A DNA stretch of 64,000 nucleotides from Singulisphaera sp. GP187 (GTDB lineage Bacteria; Planctomycetota; Planctomycetia; Isosphaerales; Isosphaeraceae). The translations under genes and the position numbers were made by a program. Location of the stretch: positions 6,213,557-6,277,556 of the forward strand of contig NZ_FSRB01000001.1 in assembly GCF_900129635.1 (NCBI RefSeq), written 5' to 3'. The notes beneath the pieces are model-generated. The model saw only the letters and a program-made list of their open reading frames with translations. It made no database searches and was not told the origin of the DNA. Below, one piece after another: positions 42,428 through 51,396 of the stretch. Position 1 is the stretch's first letter; each line of letters opens with the position of its first letter.

Positions 42428-43344
42428 CTCAGTCGCGATCCCATGCTCATCAGTCCGGTTCGGAACGGAAACGAGATCGGCTTCGCGGCGTCAGCGAGCA
42501 GCCCGCCAGCCATGGAGAAGGACGGTATCGAGCTTCGATCGGCCGGGGCAAAGGGCGGCAAGTGAACCTGGGCCTCTACCCGGACCGCTGGCTGGCGGCA
42601 TTCGCCTACAACGCGGCCGTCGAGGCGATTCGCGGCGACCTTCGGACCAAGAACGAGATTCCCGAAAAGCAGCAGCCGAGCGCCGACCAGGTGCGCCGGA
42701 TTACGGCCCGGGTCCGGTGCCGCCTCGGTCTGGACACGCCGACTCCCCCCGTCGAGATTCCGCCGACGGCCGAGCAGTTGCTGACCTTGCTCGAGATCAC
42801 GGTCGCCAGCTTCTGGAGAGGGCAAGTGGCCACCCATGTCGCCGACCTGGGCCGCGAGCTCGGGATCGCCGCCCGACGGCTTGCCGAGGCCGCTCGGCTC
42901 CTGCTCTGGAGCCATTCCTCGGGCCATCCCACGGCCCGCGACGCCCTGGCTCACCTCCTGGCCCGCAGGCTCGACCACACCTTCCGCCGCGCGGACGTCA
43001 CGCGCGCGGTGCTTGACGACGACGGCGACGATGAGCTTCGCCTGGCCCGCTGGCTCGTCTACCCCGACGAACTCCCCGGTGGCGGCGGGTTCCGCGACAC
43101 GATCGCCCTCCTCTACCTCGATCGCGACGCCGAAACGGCCGATTCGAGCCAGTCGGCCACGACCCCCGCATGGGCCCTGACCCTCGGCGTCGTGCCCCCG
43201 TTCAGTAGCGACCGAATTCGGTCCGCCTATCGGGCACGCTCGAAGACCGTTCACCCCGATACCGGGGGGGACCACGCGGAATTCGTCCGCCTGCAAGCCG
43301 CCTACGAGGACGCTCAGCGCTACTGCGCGTCGCGCGGACTCTAA
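42424..43344 (+). CDS. J-domain protein with AP2-like N-terminal segment
   Basis: 306 residues, starting inside the stop of the histidine kinase (ATGA overlap), hence coupled to it. Residues ~33-72 (GRYRASIGRGKGRQVNLGLY then LAAFAYNAAVEAIRG) resemble the AP2/integrase-type DNA-binding fold: short beta strands plus an Ala-rich helix. The middle is an unrecognised helical region. The C-terminus (FSSDRIRSAYRARSKTVHPD, then FVRLQAAYEDAQRY) is a J domain with the HPD tripeptide at ~277-279 that stimulates DnaK ATPase. No Gly/Phe or zinc-finger region, so it is a specialised co-chaperone. Link to the kinase pathway is unproven. Confidence 0.75.
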   Translation: MTQSRSHAHQSGSERKRDRLRGVSEQPASHGEGRYRASIGRGKGRQVNLGLYPDRWLAAFAYNAAVEAIRGDLRTKNEIPEKQQPSADQVRRITARVRCRLGLDTPTPPVEIPPTAEQLLTLLEITVASFWRGQVATHVADLGRELGIAARRLAEAARLLLWSHSSGHPTARDALAHLLARRLDHTFRRADVTRAVLDDDGDDELRLARWLVYPDELPGGGGFRDTIALLYLDRDAETADSSQSATTPAWALTLGVVPPFSSDRIRSAYRARSKTVHPDTGGDHAEFVRLQAAYEDAQRYCASRGL

Positions 43345-43345
43345 G

Positions 43346-43507
43346 CTAAGGCCGACCGGCCTTTGCTCCCGTCGCGGGAGGTGCCGTCTGGAAGAGCGGG
43401 AGCGACTTGACCACGCTCTGGTAGACGCCCCATCCCAGGGGGATCGCGACGAGGATCCAGGCCGTGGCAACTTTCAGAGGAGAAGTCTTCTGCGTGGGGC
43501 TGCTCAT
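43346..43507 (-). CDS. MFS transporter small subunit (OxlT-associated)
   Basis: A 53-residue gene on the minus strand, too short for usual ORF cut-offs: MSSPTQKTSPLKVATAWILV, then AIPLGWGVYQSVVKSLPLF and a polar tail. A single membrane helix is followed by GVYQSVVKSLPLF, the pattern I know from the tiny proteins encoded next to oxalate/formate-type MFS transporters. It lies 60 bp after the MFS gene on the same strand, supporting the call. It probably stabilises or regulates the transporter. Confidence 0.75.
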   Translation of the reverse strand: MSSPTQKTSPLKVATAWILVAIPLGWGVYQSVVKSLPLFQTAPPATGAKAGRP

Positions 43508-43567
43508 GTTTCTTTGTTTTTGGCTTGGCCAGCCATCATGGGATGAGTGTAACCTGTGGCACTCATG

Positions 43568-44977
43568 TTATGATGGGTTGCCTGAGTTTTTATTTGTTTC
43601 GTGGACGAGTGATGCGTGGGGGATATCGAGCTCGTTTCGATGATGATGCCGTTCCGCGACGGGGCGAATCAGGAGGTCGCAGATCGCGCCGGCCAGGAGG
43701 AGGCCGACCATCAGGTACATCGTCAAGTTGTAGGCCTCGGCCTTGGCGACGCCGCGCTCGACCTGATAGGCCGAGAGGTAGTTGACCAGTTGTGGGCCGA
43801 GGACGGCGGCCATCGACCAGGCGGTGATCAGGCGCCCGTGGATGGCTCCGAGGTGCATCGTGCCGAACAGGTCGCGGAGGTAGGCCGGGATCGTCGCGAA
43901 CCCGCCGCCATACATCGAGATGAGTGACGCGGTTGCCAGAACAAAGAGCGTGACACTCTGGTACTTCTGGGTGATCGGGATGAGGCCGTAGAGGATTGCC
44001 CCGACGAGGAAGAAAACGCCGTAGATGAACTTCCGTCCCGTCAGGTCGGAGACCGACGACCAGAAGAACCGGCCCCCCATGTTGAAGAGGCTCAGCAGGC
44101 CGGCGAACCCGCCGCCGGCCGCCTCCGTCACGCCGAACATATCCTGACACATTGGGGACGCCTGGCCGAGGATGCCGATCCCGGCCGTGACGTTCAAGCA
44201 GAGCACCGCCCAGAGCAGCCAGAACTGCGGCGTTTTCCAGGCCTTGTCCACGGAAACGCTTGCATTGGTGACGAGTTTCTTCGAGGTTGGAGAGGGCGTA
44301 AACCCGTCGGGTCGCCAGCCCGGCGCAGGCACGCGGACCGTGAAGACGCCGAACATCATGAACCCGAAATAGATCGCGCCCATCACGAGGAACGTTTCTT
44401 GGACTCCGACCGATGTGACCGACTTGAACTGGTTCATCAGCTCGACACCCAGGGGGGCCCCGACGAGTGCCCCGCCGCCGAAGCCCATGATGGCCATTCC
44501 GGTCGCCATCCCCGGCCGATCGGGGAACCATTTCACCAGGGTCGACACCGGCGCGATGTAGCCCAGGCCGAGGCCGATCCCACCGATCACGCCGTAGCCG
44601 AGGTAGATCAGCCAGAGGTGGTGCAGGGCCACTCCCAGACTGGAGAGCCAGAGTCCGCCACAGAAGCAGCAGGCACTGGCGAACATCGTTTTTCGGGGGC
44701 CGACGCGCTCGACCCACCGACCGAGCACGGCGGCCGAGAGCCCGAGCATGATCAGGGCGATCGAGTAGATCCAGCCGACTTGCGGCATGGTCCAGTCGGA
44801 CCCCTTGATCGAGTGTTCGATGCCGATGATTCGGGTCAGCGGCTTACTGAAGACGCTGAAGCCGTAGATCTCGCCGATGCAGAGGTGAACCGAAAGGGCG
44901 GCGGGAGGGATCAGCCAGCGATTGAACCCGGGGGGGCCGATCGTTCGACTTCGATCGAGGAACCGGAAGTAAGCCAT
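43568..44977 (-). CDS. OxlT-type MFS transporter (oxalate/formate antiporter family)
   Basis: 469 residues with about twelve membrane helices. Family features include the N-terminal WLIPPAALSVHLCIGEIYGFSVF, the motif-A-like GRWVERVGPRKT after helix 2, the Gly-rich YIAPVSTLVKWFPDRPGMATGMAIMGFGGGA and LFGTMHLGAIHGRLITAWS near helix 11. These fit the oxalate:formate antiporter/monocarboxylate branch of the major facilitator superfamily; the true substrate is uncertain. The small-subunit gene follows directly. Confidence 0.9.
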   Translation of the reverse strand: MAYFRFLDRSRTIGPPGFNRWLIPPAALSVHLCIGEIYGFSVFSKPLTRIIGIEHSIKGSDWTMPQVGWIYSIALIMLGLSAAVLGRWVERVGPRKTMFASACCFCGGLWLSSLGVALHHLWLIYLGYGVIGGIGLGLGYIAPVSTLVKWFPDRPGMATGMAIMGFGGGALVGAPLGVELMNQFKSVTSVGVQETFLVMGAIYFGFMMFGVFTVRVPAPGWRPDGFTPSPTSKKLVTNASVSVDKAWKTPQFWLLWAVLCLNVTAGIGILGQASPMCQDMFGVTEAAGGGFAGLLSLFNMGGRFFWSSVSDLTGRKFIYGVFFLVGAILYGLIPITQKYQSVTLFVLATASLISMYGGGFATIPAYLRDLFGTMHLGAIHGRLITAWSMAAVLGPQLVNYLSAYQVERGVAKAEAYNLTMYLMVGLLLAGAICDLLIRPVAERHHHRNELDIPHASLVHETNKNSGNPS

Positions 44978-45138
44978 CGTTCACCAATCCTGCCTTGGCA
45001 CGGCGGTCCGTCGTGCCCGATCGGTCGAGAAGAGGAAGCCATCGAATCCCCAAGGGATATACCAGACAACACGGTTCCGGGCCACCCACTCCTCGGAACC
45101 GGGATCCCCAGGTGCGACCGGGACGGAGAACTTGACCC

Positions 45139-45636
45139 ATGGCACTGACCATCGAGACAATGACCGAGGCCGACTGGGAATCGATCCGCGCGATCTACCT
45201 CGAGGGCATCGCCACAGGCCATGCGACCTTCGAGACCGATGCGCCGAGCTGGGATCAATGGGATCGAGCCCGCCTCCCAGGGGGACGCTTGATGGCCCGT
45301 TCCGAGGACGGATCGATCTGCGGCTGGGGAGCCCTGAGCCCGGTTTCGACCCGGCCCGCCTATGCCGGCGTTGCCGAGGCCAGTCTTTACGTGGCGGCAT
45401 CCGCCCGGGGTCAGGGGGTCGGAACCGCACTTCTCCGCGCCCTGATCGACGCGTCCGAGCGGGCGGGAATCTGGACCCTGCAAGGCGCCATCTTTCCCGA
45501 GAATCTGGCCAGCCTTGCCCTGGTCGCCCGGGCCGGGTTCCGCGAGGTTGGCCGGCGTGAACGGATCGGTCGGCGTGACGGGGTCTGGCGCGATACCATC
45601 CTGGTCGAGCGCCGTAGCCAGATCGTCGGCACCTGA
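45139..45636 (+). CDS. GNAT N-acetyltransferase, phosphinothricin-acetyltransferase-like
   Basis: 165 residues. The GNAT acetyl-CoA loop is visible as ARGQGVGTALLRALI, preceded by the beta4 strand AEASLYVAASARG. The opening IETMTEADWESIRAIYLEGIATGHATFET and the motif GAIFPENLASLALVARAGFREVG are typical of the PAT/bar-like subgroup, which acetylates amino groups of small molecules such as phosphinothricin or methionine sulfoximine. It stands alone, divergent from the MFS gene. Confidence 0.88.
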   Translation: MALTIETMTEADWESIRAIYLEGIATGHATFETDAPSWDQWDRARLPGGRLMARSEDGSICGWGALSPVSTRPAYAGVAEASLYVAASARGQGVGTALLRALIDASERAGIWTLQGAIFPENLASLALVARAGFREVGRRERIGRRDGVWRDTILVERRSQIVGT

Positions 45637-45752
45637 GCCGCGGGGCTTACCGGCCGTTGCCGCGGGGGTCGGAGAGGTTCATACATGATGCCGCTCCCAG
45701 AAGTATGACTGTTTGTTGTTAAGGGATGTGCGCTTTTAAAAAATGCCGGAAT

Positions 45753-45885
45753 CTCGTTCCCATGCTCTGCGTGGGAATGCCGTCCGCGACGCTCCGCGTC
45801 GTCTTCCCCGGCGGGTGGGGCCGCGGAGCGTGGGAACGAGTTTCTCCCGCGAATTTCGGCCTCCGGGGCAGACAAACGGCCCGGT
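45753..45885. repeat. Dispersed palindromic repeat, copy E
   Basis: Copy with CTCGTTCCCATGC...GCGTGGGAATGCCGTCC and GACGCTCCGCGTC hairpins, followed by GTGGGAACGAG and the AATTTCGGCCTCCGGG flank seen inverted at copy A. The central segment is shorter than in copies A and D. It lies 46 bp before the IS630 element. Confidence 0.8.
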
Positions 45886-45931
45886 TTCGTTGCGACAGAA
45901 TCAAAATGTCAGATCGTTTTCCTGCTGACGT

Positions 45932-46998
45932 CTAAGCGGGTGGACTCGGTCCCCCTATAATTCAGTATGATTCGCACACCAATTGACGACGCAACCCGTG
46001 ATGAACTCCAAGCCTTGCGCCGGAACCCGATTCCGCCGCGGGTCCGTGATCGTGTCGAAATGATCCTCCTCTCCGACGCGGGCTGGTCGGCCCCTCGCAT
46101 TGCCATCCACCTGGGGGTCTGTGGCCAGACCGTTCGCGACGTCCTCCGGGCGTTCCTCGCCCGCGGCCTCGAGGCGCTGTATCCTTTCCGCTCGGGACCC
46201 GCCCCCAACCTCGCCAATCGCGACCGGGTGGCCGACGAGTTGAGGCGGTTGCTTGCCGAGGAGCGAACCTGGACCAGTCGGCAACTCAGTCAAGCTCTCG
46301 CCGAGCAGGGGATCGTCCTGGGTTCCAAGCAGGTCCGCCGCCACCTCAAGCGAATCCAGGCCAGTTACCACCGCACGGCCTGGACCCTGAAGCATAAGCA
46401 GGATCCGGTCAAAGTGGAGCGAGCCGGCCACATCCTGGACAACCTCAAGGCGAAGGCGGACAACGGGGATTTGACGCTCTACTTCCTCGACGAGTGCGGC
46501 TTCGCTCCCACCCTGCCGGTCGGCTATAGCTGGTCGTTACCCAAGCAGCGCAAGTTCATCCGCTACGAGGCTTCGCAACGGCGCCGGGTCAACGCGATGG
46601 CCGCCTATCGGCCCTATGGCCGCACGCCACGGCTGGAGGTGTTCACGGCCGAGCGGACCTGGGATTCGTATGACCTGCTTGGATTCTTGAAGGCGTTGCC
46701 ATGGTCGAGTCGCCCGCGTGTCGTGGTACTGGACAATGCCAGCTTCCACACGAGCGCGGTGATCCGACAGGCCCGTCAGGAGTTGGCGGCATCGGGAATC
46801 TATCTCTACTACCTGCCGCCGTATAGTCCGGAGTTGAACCTGATCGAGTCGGTGTTCCGACAGGTGAAGCATCAGGAGATCCCTCAACGGAGCTTTCCGA
46901 CACGCTGTGAATTGCGGAACGCCGTGGAGACTGGGTTCTCCAACTACGGCGAGCACCTTCCATCAAAAACTCCAAAAAGATTCCGTCCGGCCGCTTAG
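45932..46998 (+). mobile_element. Intact IS630-family insertion sequence (1067 bp)
   Basis: Left end CTAAGCGGGTGGACTCGG, right end complement CTAAGCGGCCGGACGGAA: imperfect inverted repeats that share CTAAGCGG and GGAC. Ends carry TA, the dinucleotide duplicated by IS630/Tc1-mariner elements. The single transposase ORF fills the element and its TAG stop lies in the right repeat. It sits 4 bp from the end of the enolase-superfamily gene. Confidence 0.85.
45967..46998 (+). CDS. IS630-family transposase
   Basis: 343 residues, uninterrupted. N-terminal helix-turn-helix DNA-binding region (SAPRIAIHLGVCGQTVRDVLRAF) and a winged-helix segment, then the DDE catalytic domain: Asp in LYFLDECGF, Asp in RVVVLDNASFH and Glu in YSPELNLIESVF, the IS630/Tc1-mariner spacing. 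It catalyses cut-and-paste transposition into TA sites. Since all catalytic residues and both ends are intact, the element may be active. Confidence 0.95.
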   Translation: MIRTPIDDATRDELQALRRNPIPPRVRDRVEMILLSDAGWSAPRIAIHLGVCGQTVRDVLRAFLARGLEALYPFRSGPAPNLANRDRVADELRRLLAEERTWTSRQLSQALAEQGIVLGSKQVRRHLKRIQASYHRTAWTLKHKQDPVKVERAGHILDNLKAKADNGDLTLYFLDECGFAPTLPVGYSWSLPKQRKFIRYEASQRRRVNAMAAYRPYGRTPRLEVFTAERTWDSYDLLGFLKALPWSSRPRVVVLDNASFHTSAVIRQARQELAASGIYLYYLPPYSPELNLIESVFRQVKHQEIPQRSFPTRCELRNAVETGFSNYGEHLPSKTPKRFRPAA

Positions 46999-47002
46999 GA
47001 CC

Positions 47003-48136
47003 TCATCGGAACACGATCGGCTGAGGGCAGAATCGCTTCAGCTTGTCGGGATCGAGCTCGATTCCGAGCCCCGGTCGGTTCGGGATCGCCAGGTATCCGG
47101 CCTCGTCGATCTGGAACGGTTCCGCGACGATTTCCTCGATGTAGGCCGAGGGGGTCAGGTACTCGACGTACCGGGCGACTGGGATGGCCGCGGCGAACTG
47201 GAGGTCGGCCGCGAGCCCGACCGCCGTATTCCAGCCGTGGGGGACGACCAGCATGTTGTGGTCGAAGGCCGACCAGGCGATGCGGCGCGATTCGCTCAGG
47301 CCGCCGTTCTTCGTGCAGTCAGGCTGGACGATGTCGAAGGCGCGGCCCTCGATCCAGGGCTGGAACGACTGCCGACGGGTGAGCACCTCGCCTCCCGCGA
47401 TCGGAACCGGAGAGACCCGGGTCAGCTCGATATAGCCGGCGAGGTCGTCAGGCGGTAACGGCTCCTCGAACCAGACAATGCCGTAGTGTGCAAGCATTGA
47501 TGCCGTGTTCCGGGCCCAGTTCGTGCCGTGCGGCCAGAACTGTTCGCTGCCCCCGGCGTCGACCATCAGCTCGACGTCATCACCGACCGTTTTCCGCGCG
47601 GTTCGGATCAGGCGCTCGTCGAACGCACGGTCGCGGCGGCCGAACGGGCGCCAGCCCATCTTGATCGCCTTGAAGCCGCGCTCGACGACGCTCGTGAGGG
47701 TTTTACTGAGCGCCTCGGGCTCGTCGAACAGGATCGAGCCATAGGGCTTGATCGTTTGTCGATAGTTGCCCCCGAGGAGTCGAGAGACGGGTTGGGAGCA
47801 GGCTTTTCCCATCAGGTCCCAGAGCGCGAGGTCGATGCCGCTGATCGCATGCTCGACCGCGCCGCCGCGCCCTTGCCAGAAGCTCGCCTGGCGAAGCGTC
47901 TCGGAGACCCGTTCCGGTTCGACCGCCGACTCGCCCCGGAGCAAGGGCCAGAGGAGTTCGATCGCCCCGGTCACGAGCGTTCCCGACGTGAAGCAGCTCC
48001 CATAGCCGCTGAGCCCTTCGTCGGTTCGGACGATGAGCAGCGTATGCAAGTTTTCCTGGGGCTCGTGCCCCTGCGGCCAGCCGCCGTCGACGGTGGCTCC
48101 CGTCAGCGGGCAGACCTCGATCGCCACGATCTTCAA
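47003..48136 (-). CDS. Enolase-superfamily dehydratase/racemase (mandelate racemase/MLE type)
   Basis: 377 residues from a TTG at 48136, chosen because GGAGAG lies nine bases upstream and the protein then begins (M)KIVAIEVCPLTG like its relatives; the longer frame to 48181 is not conserved-looking. Catalytic features: Lys pair in KAIKMGW, metal ligands Asp in MVDAGGS, Glu in WFEEPL and Glu in AGGEVL, Asp in DIVQPD and His in PHGWNTAVG. It abstracts a proton alpha to a carboxylate of a sugar acid or related substrate; the exact substrate cannot be read. IS630 abuts its 3' end. Confidence 0.88.
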   Translation of the reverse strand: MKIVAIEVCPLTGATVDGGWPQGHEPQENLHTLLIVRTDEGLSGYGSCFTSGTLVTGAIELLWPLLRGESAVEPERVSETLRQASFWQGRGGAVEHAISGIDLALWDLMGKACSQPVSRLLGGNYRQTIKPYGSILFDEPEALSKTLTSVVERGFKAIKMGWRPFGRRDRAFDERLIRTARKTVGDDVELMVDAGGSEQFWPHGTNWARNTASMLAHYGIVWFEEPLPPDDLAGYIELTRVSPVPIAGGEVLTRRQSFQPWIEGRAFDIVQPDCTKNGGLSESRRIAWSAFDHNMLVVPHGWNTAVGLAADLQFAAAIPVARYVEYLTPSAYIEEIVAEPFQIDEAGYLAIPNRPGLGIELDPDKLKRFCPQPIVFR

Positions 48137-48243
48137 GGCATCTCTCCTCGTCGAAAAAATGGCTGATGCCGCCGCCGGCATCAGCCATAGGGATCGTTGA
48201 TTCCGAACAGACTGGGGATGGGCGCGACTCGGTGACTTTTGGT

Positions 48244-49635
48244 TTAGCCGAGTTCCCAGCCCTTACGGTACGACCCGTGGAAAATGGCGTCGGCCTCGGG
48301 AAGGCCTCGGGCCTTGATGGCGGCCGCGTCCCAATCGATGGTCTTGCCGGTCCGAATCGCGGCGACCCCGAGCAGGGTGATCTCGGTCAGTCGGGCCCCG
48401 TAGGAGAAATTCGAGCTGGCGGCCGGTCCCCCTTTGATCGCGTCGAGCCAGTCGCGGTGGTGGCCGTTCGACCGTGTGAGCGTCGGCTTGGGGCGGGCGA
48501 ACTCGGCGTCGAGCGCGGCGGGCAAGAGTTTCGGCGGTTGCCCGGCCCCTCCGCAGAGGATGACCCCCTTGTCGCCAATGAACATCACGCCCCGTCCGGG
48601 CAACACGGTTTCCGGCGCAAGTGCGTCGGGGATCGGGGGTTTGAGGCCGCCGTCATACCAGTGGAGGACGACCGGCGGATTGTCGCCGCGCGCGCCGAAG
48701 TGGTAGGTCACGAGTGAGCCGTACGGGGCGATGTCGGCGTTCATCGCGCCGGCGTTCGACGCCTCGATCCGGAGCGGTTCCTTCAGGTCGAGGGCCCAGG
48801 TTGCGGCGTCGAGGTCGTGACAGCCGAAGTCGCCCAGCGCACTGCTGCCGAACGCCCAGAAGTCGCGCCAGGCGACCGGTGCGTAGGCGCGGTCGAACGG
48901 ACGGGCCTCACGAGGGCCGAGCCAGAGGTCCCAGTTCAAGCCGGACGGTACGGGCGAACCGGAAGGACGGCCCTGGAGGGTCGGGTTCCAGCGACTGGTG
49001 CCGACCCAGGCGTGGACGTGCCGCACCGGGCCGATCGCGCCCCCTTGAACCCACTCGACGGTCTCGCGCATCCCGTTGGTCGAGTGCCCCTGATTGCCCA
49101 ACTGGGTGGCCACTTTCGTCTCTTCCGCCACGGCGGCCACCCGCCGCGCTTCCGCGATGTTATGCGTGAGCGGCTTCTCGCAATAGACGTGCTTGCCCGC
49201 CCTCATCGCTTGCAGCGAGACATAGGCGTGAAGGTGGTCGGGGGTGGCGCAGAGCACGGCGTCGATGTCTTTTTCTTTCTCGAGCATCGTCCGGAAGTCT
49301 TCATACTCCGCGCAACGGCCCTTGTGCCCTTTGCTCTCGTTGTGGGCGTCGATCTCCGCCCGAATCGGCTCGCGCCCGGCGAGCCCTTTGTAATAGAAGT
49401 CTTTCAGGTCCCACTGGGTGGCGGGATCGGCCACTGCGATCAAGTGAGCGTCGGGCAGCTTGAACAGTTCGTGGAGATTACTCCGTCCCTGTCCGCCGGC
49501 TCCGATCAACGCAATATTCACCTGGTCGCTGGGCGCGACATGTTTCGGCCCCCCAAGCACATGGGGCGGAACGATCGTGAACCCGGCAGCCACGGCCGCC
49601 GAGGCTTTCAAGAAGTCGCGTCGGGTTGGAGTCAT
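48244..49635 (-). CDS. Tat-exported Gfo/Idh/MocA-family oxidoreductase
   Basis: 463 residues. The N-terminus TPTRRDFLKASAAVAAGFTI is a twin-arginine signal. A Rossmann dinucleotide motif follows (ALIGAGGQGRSN), then the EKP signature (YCEKPLTHN) of the Gfo/Idh/MocA fold and a C-terminal alpha/beta domain with FGCHDLDAATWALDL. Planctomycete members act outside the cytoplasm on sugars or glycans with bound NAD(P). It lies next to the sugar-acid-type enzyme at 47003-48136 (107-bp gap), so a shared carbohydrate pathway is plausible. Confidence 0.92.
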   Translation of the reverse strand: MTPTRRDFLKASAAVAAGFTIVPPHVLGGPKHVAPSDQVNIALIGAGGQGRSNLHELFKLPDAHLIAVADPATQWDLKDFYYKGLAGREPIRAEIDAHNESKGHKGRCAEYEDFRTMLEKEKDIDAVLCATPDHLHAYVSLQAMRAGKHVYCEKPLTHNIAEARRVAAVAEETKVATQLGNQGHSTNGMRETVEWVQGGAIGPVRHVHAWVGTSRWNPTLQGRPSGSPVPSGLNWDLWLGPREARPFDRAYAPVAWRDFWAFGSSALGDFGCHDLDAATWALDLKEPLRIEASNAGAMNADIAPYGSLVTYHFGARGDNPPVVLHWYDGGLKPPIPDALAPETVLPGRGVMFIGDKGVILCGGAGQPPKLLPAALDAEFARPKPTLTRSNGHHRDWLDAIKGGPAASSNFSYGARLTEITLLGVAAIRTGKTIDWDAAAIKARGLPEADAIFHGSYRKGWELG

Positions 49636-49781
49636 CAGGGAACTCGTCTTTGGCTTGAAGGAGGGATGCGTGGAAAAATCGTGGCGAGCGGGGCGCTTCG
49701 GCGCAGCCCCGCTCTATTCTTTTCGATGGCCGTTTGAAAGCAAAGGGAGTGGAGGCTTTCCGCACGCCATGGAAATCGTGA

Positions 49782-50567
49782 TCAGGCGGAGTCTTGCTCC
49801 GAGGGAGTCACGGCGGCCGGCTCGGAACCCAACGCATTATCGACCGTCCGGGGCCACCATTCGAGTCGAACCTCGTTTCCTTGGACCGCGACGAACGGGC
49901 AAGGCGCTTGCTCGGTCCAGGTTCCGCTGTTGATGTAGTGAACGCCGTTCAGCTCGGACAGGGTCGGGAGGTGGGTGTGTCCGCAGGTGACGAACCGGTA
50001 TCCCCGGCTTCGCGCATAGTCGACCGCTCCGCTCTCGACCCGCGGGCCGTTGCGCTGCCAGCGCTTGGAGATGCGCCGGATCCACCGCGAGGCGCGATGG
50101 GGCATCCACTTTTGAATGTAGTAGAAGAGGCCGCAAGCCAGGTCGGTCAGCACGACGTAGTTGGTCACGAACGTGTCGAACTGGTCGCCGTGGAGGATCA
50201 GGAGCTCGACCTGGCTGCTCCGGAAGACGTACTCGTCGAGGATCTCGACCCCGACGATGTGGCTCACGATATCGGCGGGACCATCATGGTTGCCCCGGAC
50301 CCAGACGAGGCGGAAGTCGTCGCGGTCGGAGTTCCGGCGGATGATCTTCAAACAGGCGAAATGACGCTTGGTCAGTCGCGTGAAGTTGAGGTCATCGAAG
50401 ATATCGCCGTTGATGACCAGCTCACGGGTGTGCTGGACCCCCCACTCGAGGAACTCCTCGAGGAGTTTCGCCTGGCAGACGTCGCTGCCGAGATGCAGGT
50501 CGCTGATGACGAGACAGTCGTAGAGAGGCTCCGCCTTGACCGGTTCATCGGACTGAAGCTCATTCAT
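49782..50567 (-). CDS. LpxH-like metallophosphoesterase
   Basis: 261 residues. Calcineurin-like motifs in order: ISDLHLGSD, NGDIFDDL, RGNHDGP, LILHGDQFD and CGHTHLP, giving a complete dinuclear metal site. The length and LHGD...GHTH spacing resemble UDP-2,3-diacylglucosamine pyrophosphatase-like (LpxH-family) proteins, but planctomycetes have many paralogues, so the substrate is open. No signal peptide; a membrane-contacting segment ACGLFYYIQKWMPHRASRWI is similar to that of LpxH. Confidence 0.85.
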   Translation of the reverse strand: MNELQSDEPVKAEPLYDCLVISDLHLGSDVCQAKLLEEFLEWGVQHTRELVINGDIFDDLNFTRLTKRHFACLKIIRRNSDRDDFRLVWVRGNHDGPADIVSHIVGVEILDEYVFRSSQVELLILHGDQFDTFVTNYVVLTDLACGLFYYIQKWMPHRASRWIRRISKRWQRNGPRVESGAVDYARSRGYRFVTCGHTHLPTLSELNGVHYINSGTWTEQAPCPFVAVQGNEVRLEWWPRTVDNALGSEPAAVTPSEQDSA

Positions 50568-51123
50568 GTCGACAGGCCCATACGAATCGGGTGACCACCG
50601 CGGCCCTCGAGCCGGACCGTTGTCATTCTACCAAGCCGAGGCGCGGATCACCCCACCCGAGTTCAAGGACCGGCGGTCGCCCCGATCTCGAACAAGTTTC
50701 CCTCAGAGGTCGCGAAGAAATGATATTTCGGCTCATGAAGAAATTGTGAATGTTTGATTCTCCGAACCGTGAGCCGCCGAGGTTCAGCAAGCCTGAGCGA
50801 TCGACCTCGAAGTGGTCGGGTTTTAATTGGCGAAGCGTGGTGTCGAAAAGGCGGCTTGGCCGTCGGAGAGGCTGTGGTGCGGGGCTCGCCCGGGGCCGGG
50901 ACTGTGATCCACGGGCGCGAAAATCGCTCGAACGTGATGCTCAGACACCTCATTCTGTCGAGATAAAGTAGCGCAATCAAGACATTTGGAACAGTAAAGA
51001 AACTATGAAAATCCGGGGTGATATTGATTTTGGTAAGAGCCAGGGCTAGACTCGGGCCGCCCTCGGAGCAGGGCACATTCAGGGTGATGATTTCGATTGC
51101 GCACTCAACGAAGGGATTGCGCG
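50568..51123. other. Noncoding gap, first part
   Basis: About 550 bp with no gene that I can support. Base composition is mixed and short open frames on both strands show no start signals. Confidence 0.35.
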
Positions 51124-51396
51124 ATGACACCGTTCAACGACGGAATTCGCCAGGCCAAGCACTTGATTCACCAGTCGCCTCAGCTTGTGGATTATTGGCT
51201 GGAGAGAGCCCGGAGAGGGAAACGGCGTTGGAAAACGCTCCTCTTTCTGCCGGGAAAGCGTCGTTTTCTCAAAGGTTTTATCGCTTGTCTCGAAGCGCAT
51301 CAGGTAAGCGTTCGTCAGAATGAGGTCGAGAGTGCTCGCTCGCTCGTACGAACCGCTCAACCTTTCGACGATGGCAGTCGACGCGATCAATATTGA
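51124..51396 (+). CDS. Possible small basic protein (90 codons)
   Basis: ATG 51124 is preceded by AAGGGATTG. The 90-residue product starts MTPFNDGIRQAKHLIHQSPQ and is rich in Arg, Lys and Gln, with predicted helices and no signal peptide. I recognise no family. An overlapping minus-strand frame (51079-51489) is equally long; the plus frame is preferred because of the start context. It is flanked by long noncoding stretches. Confidence 0.35.
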   Translation: MTPFNDGIRQAKHLIHQSPQLVDYWLERARRGKRRWKTLLFLPGKRRFLKGFIACLEAHQVSVRQNEVESARSLVRTAQPFDDGSRRDQY

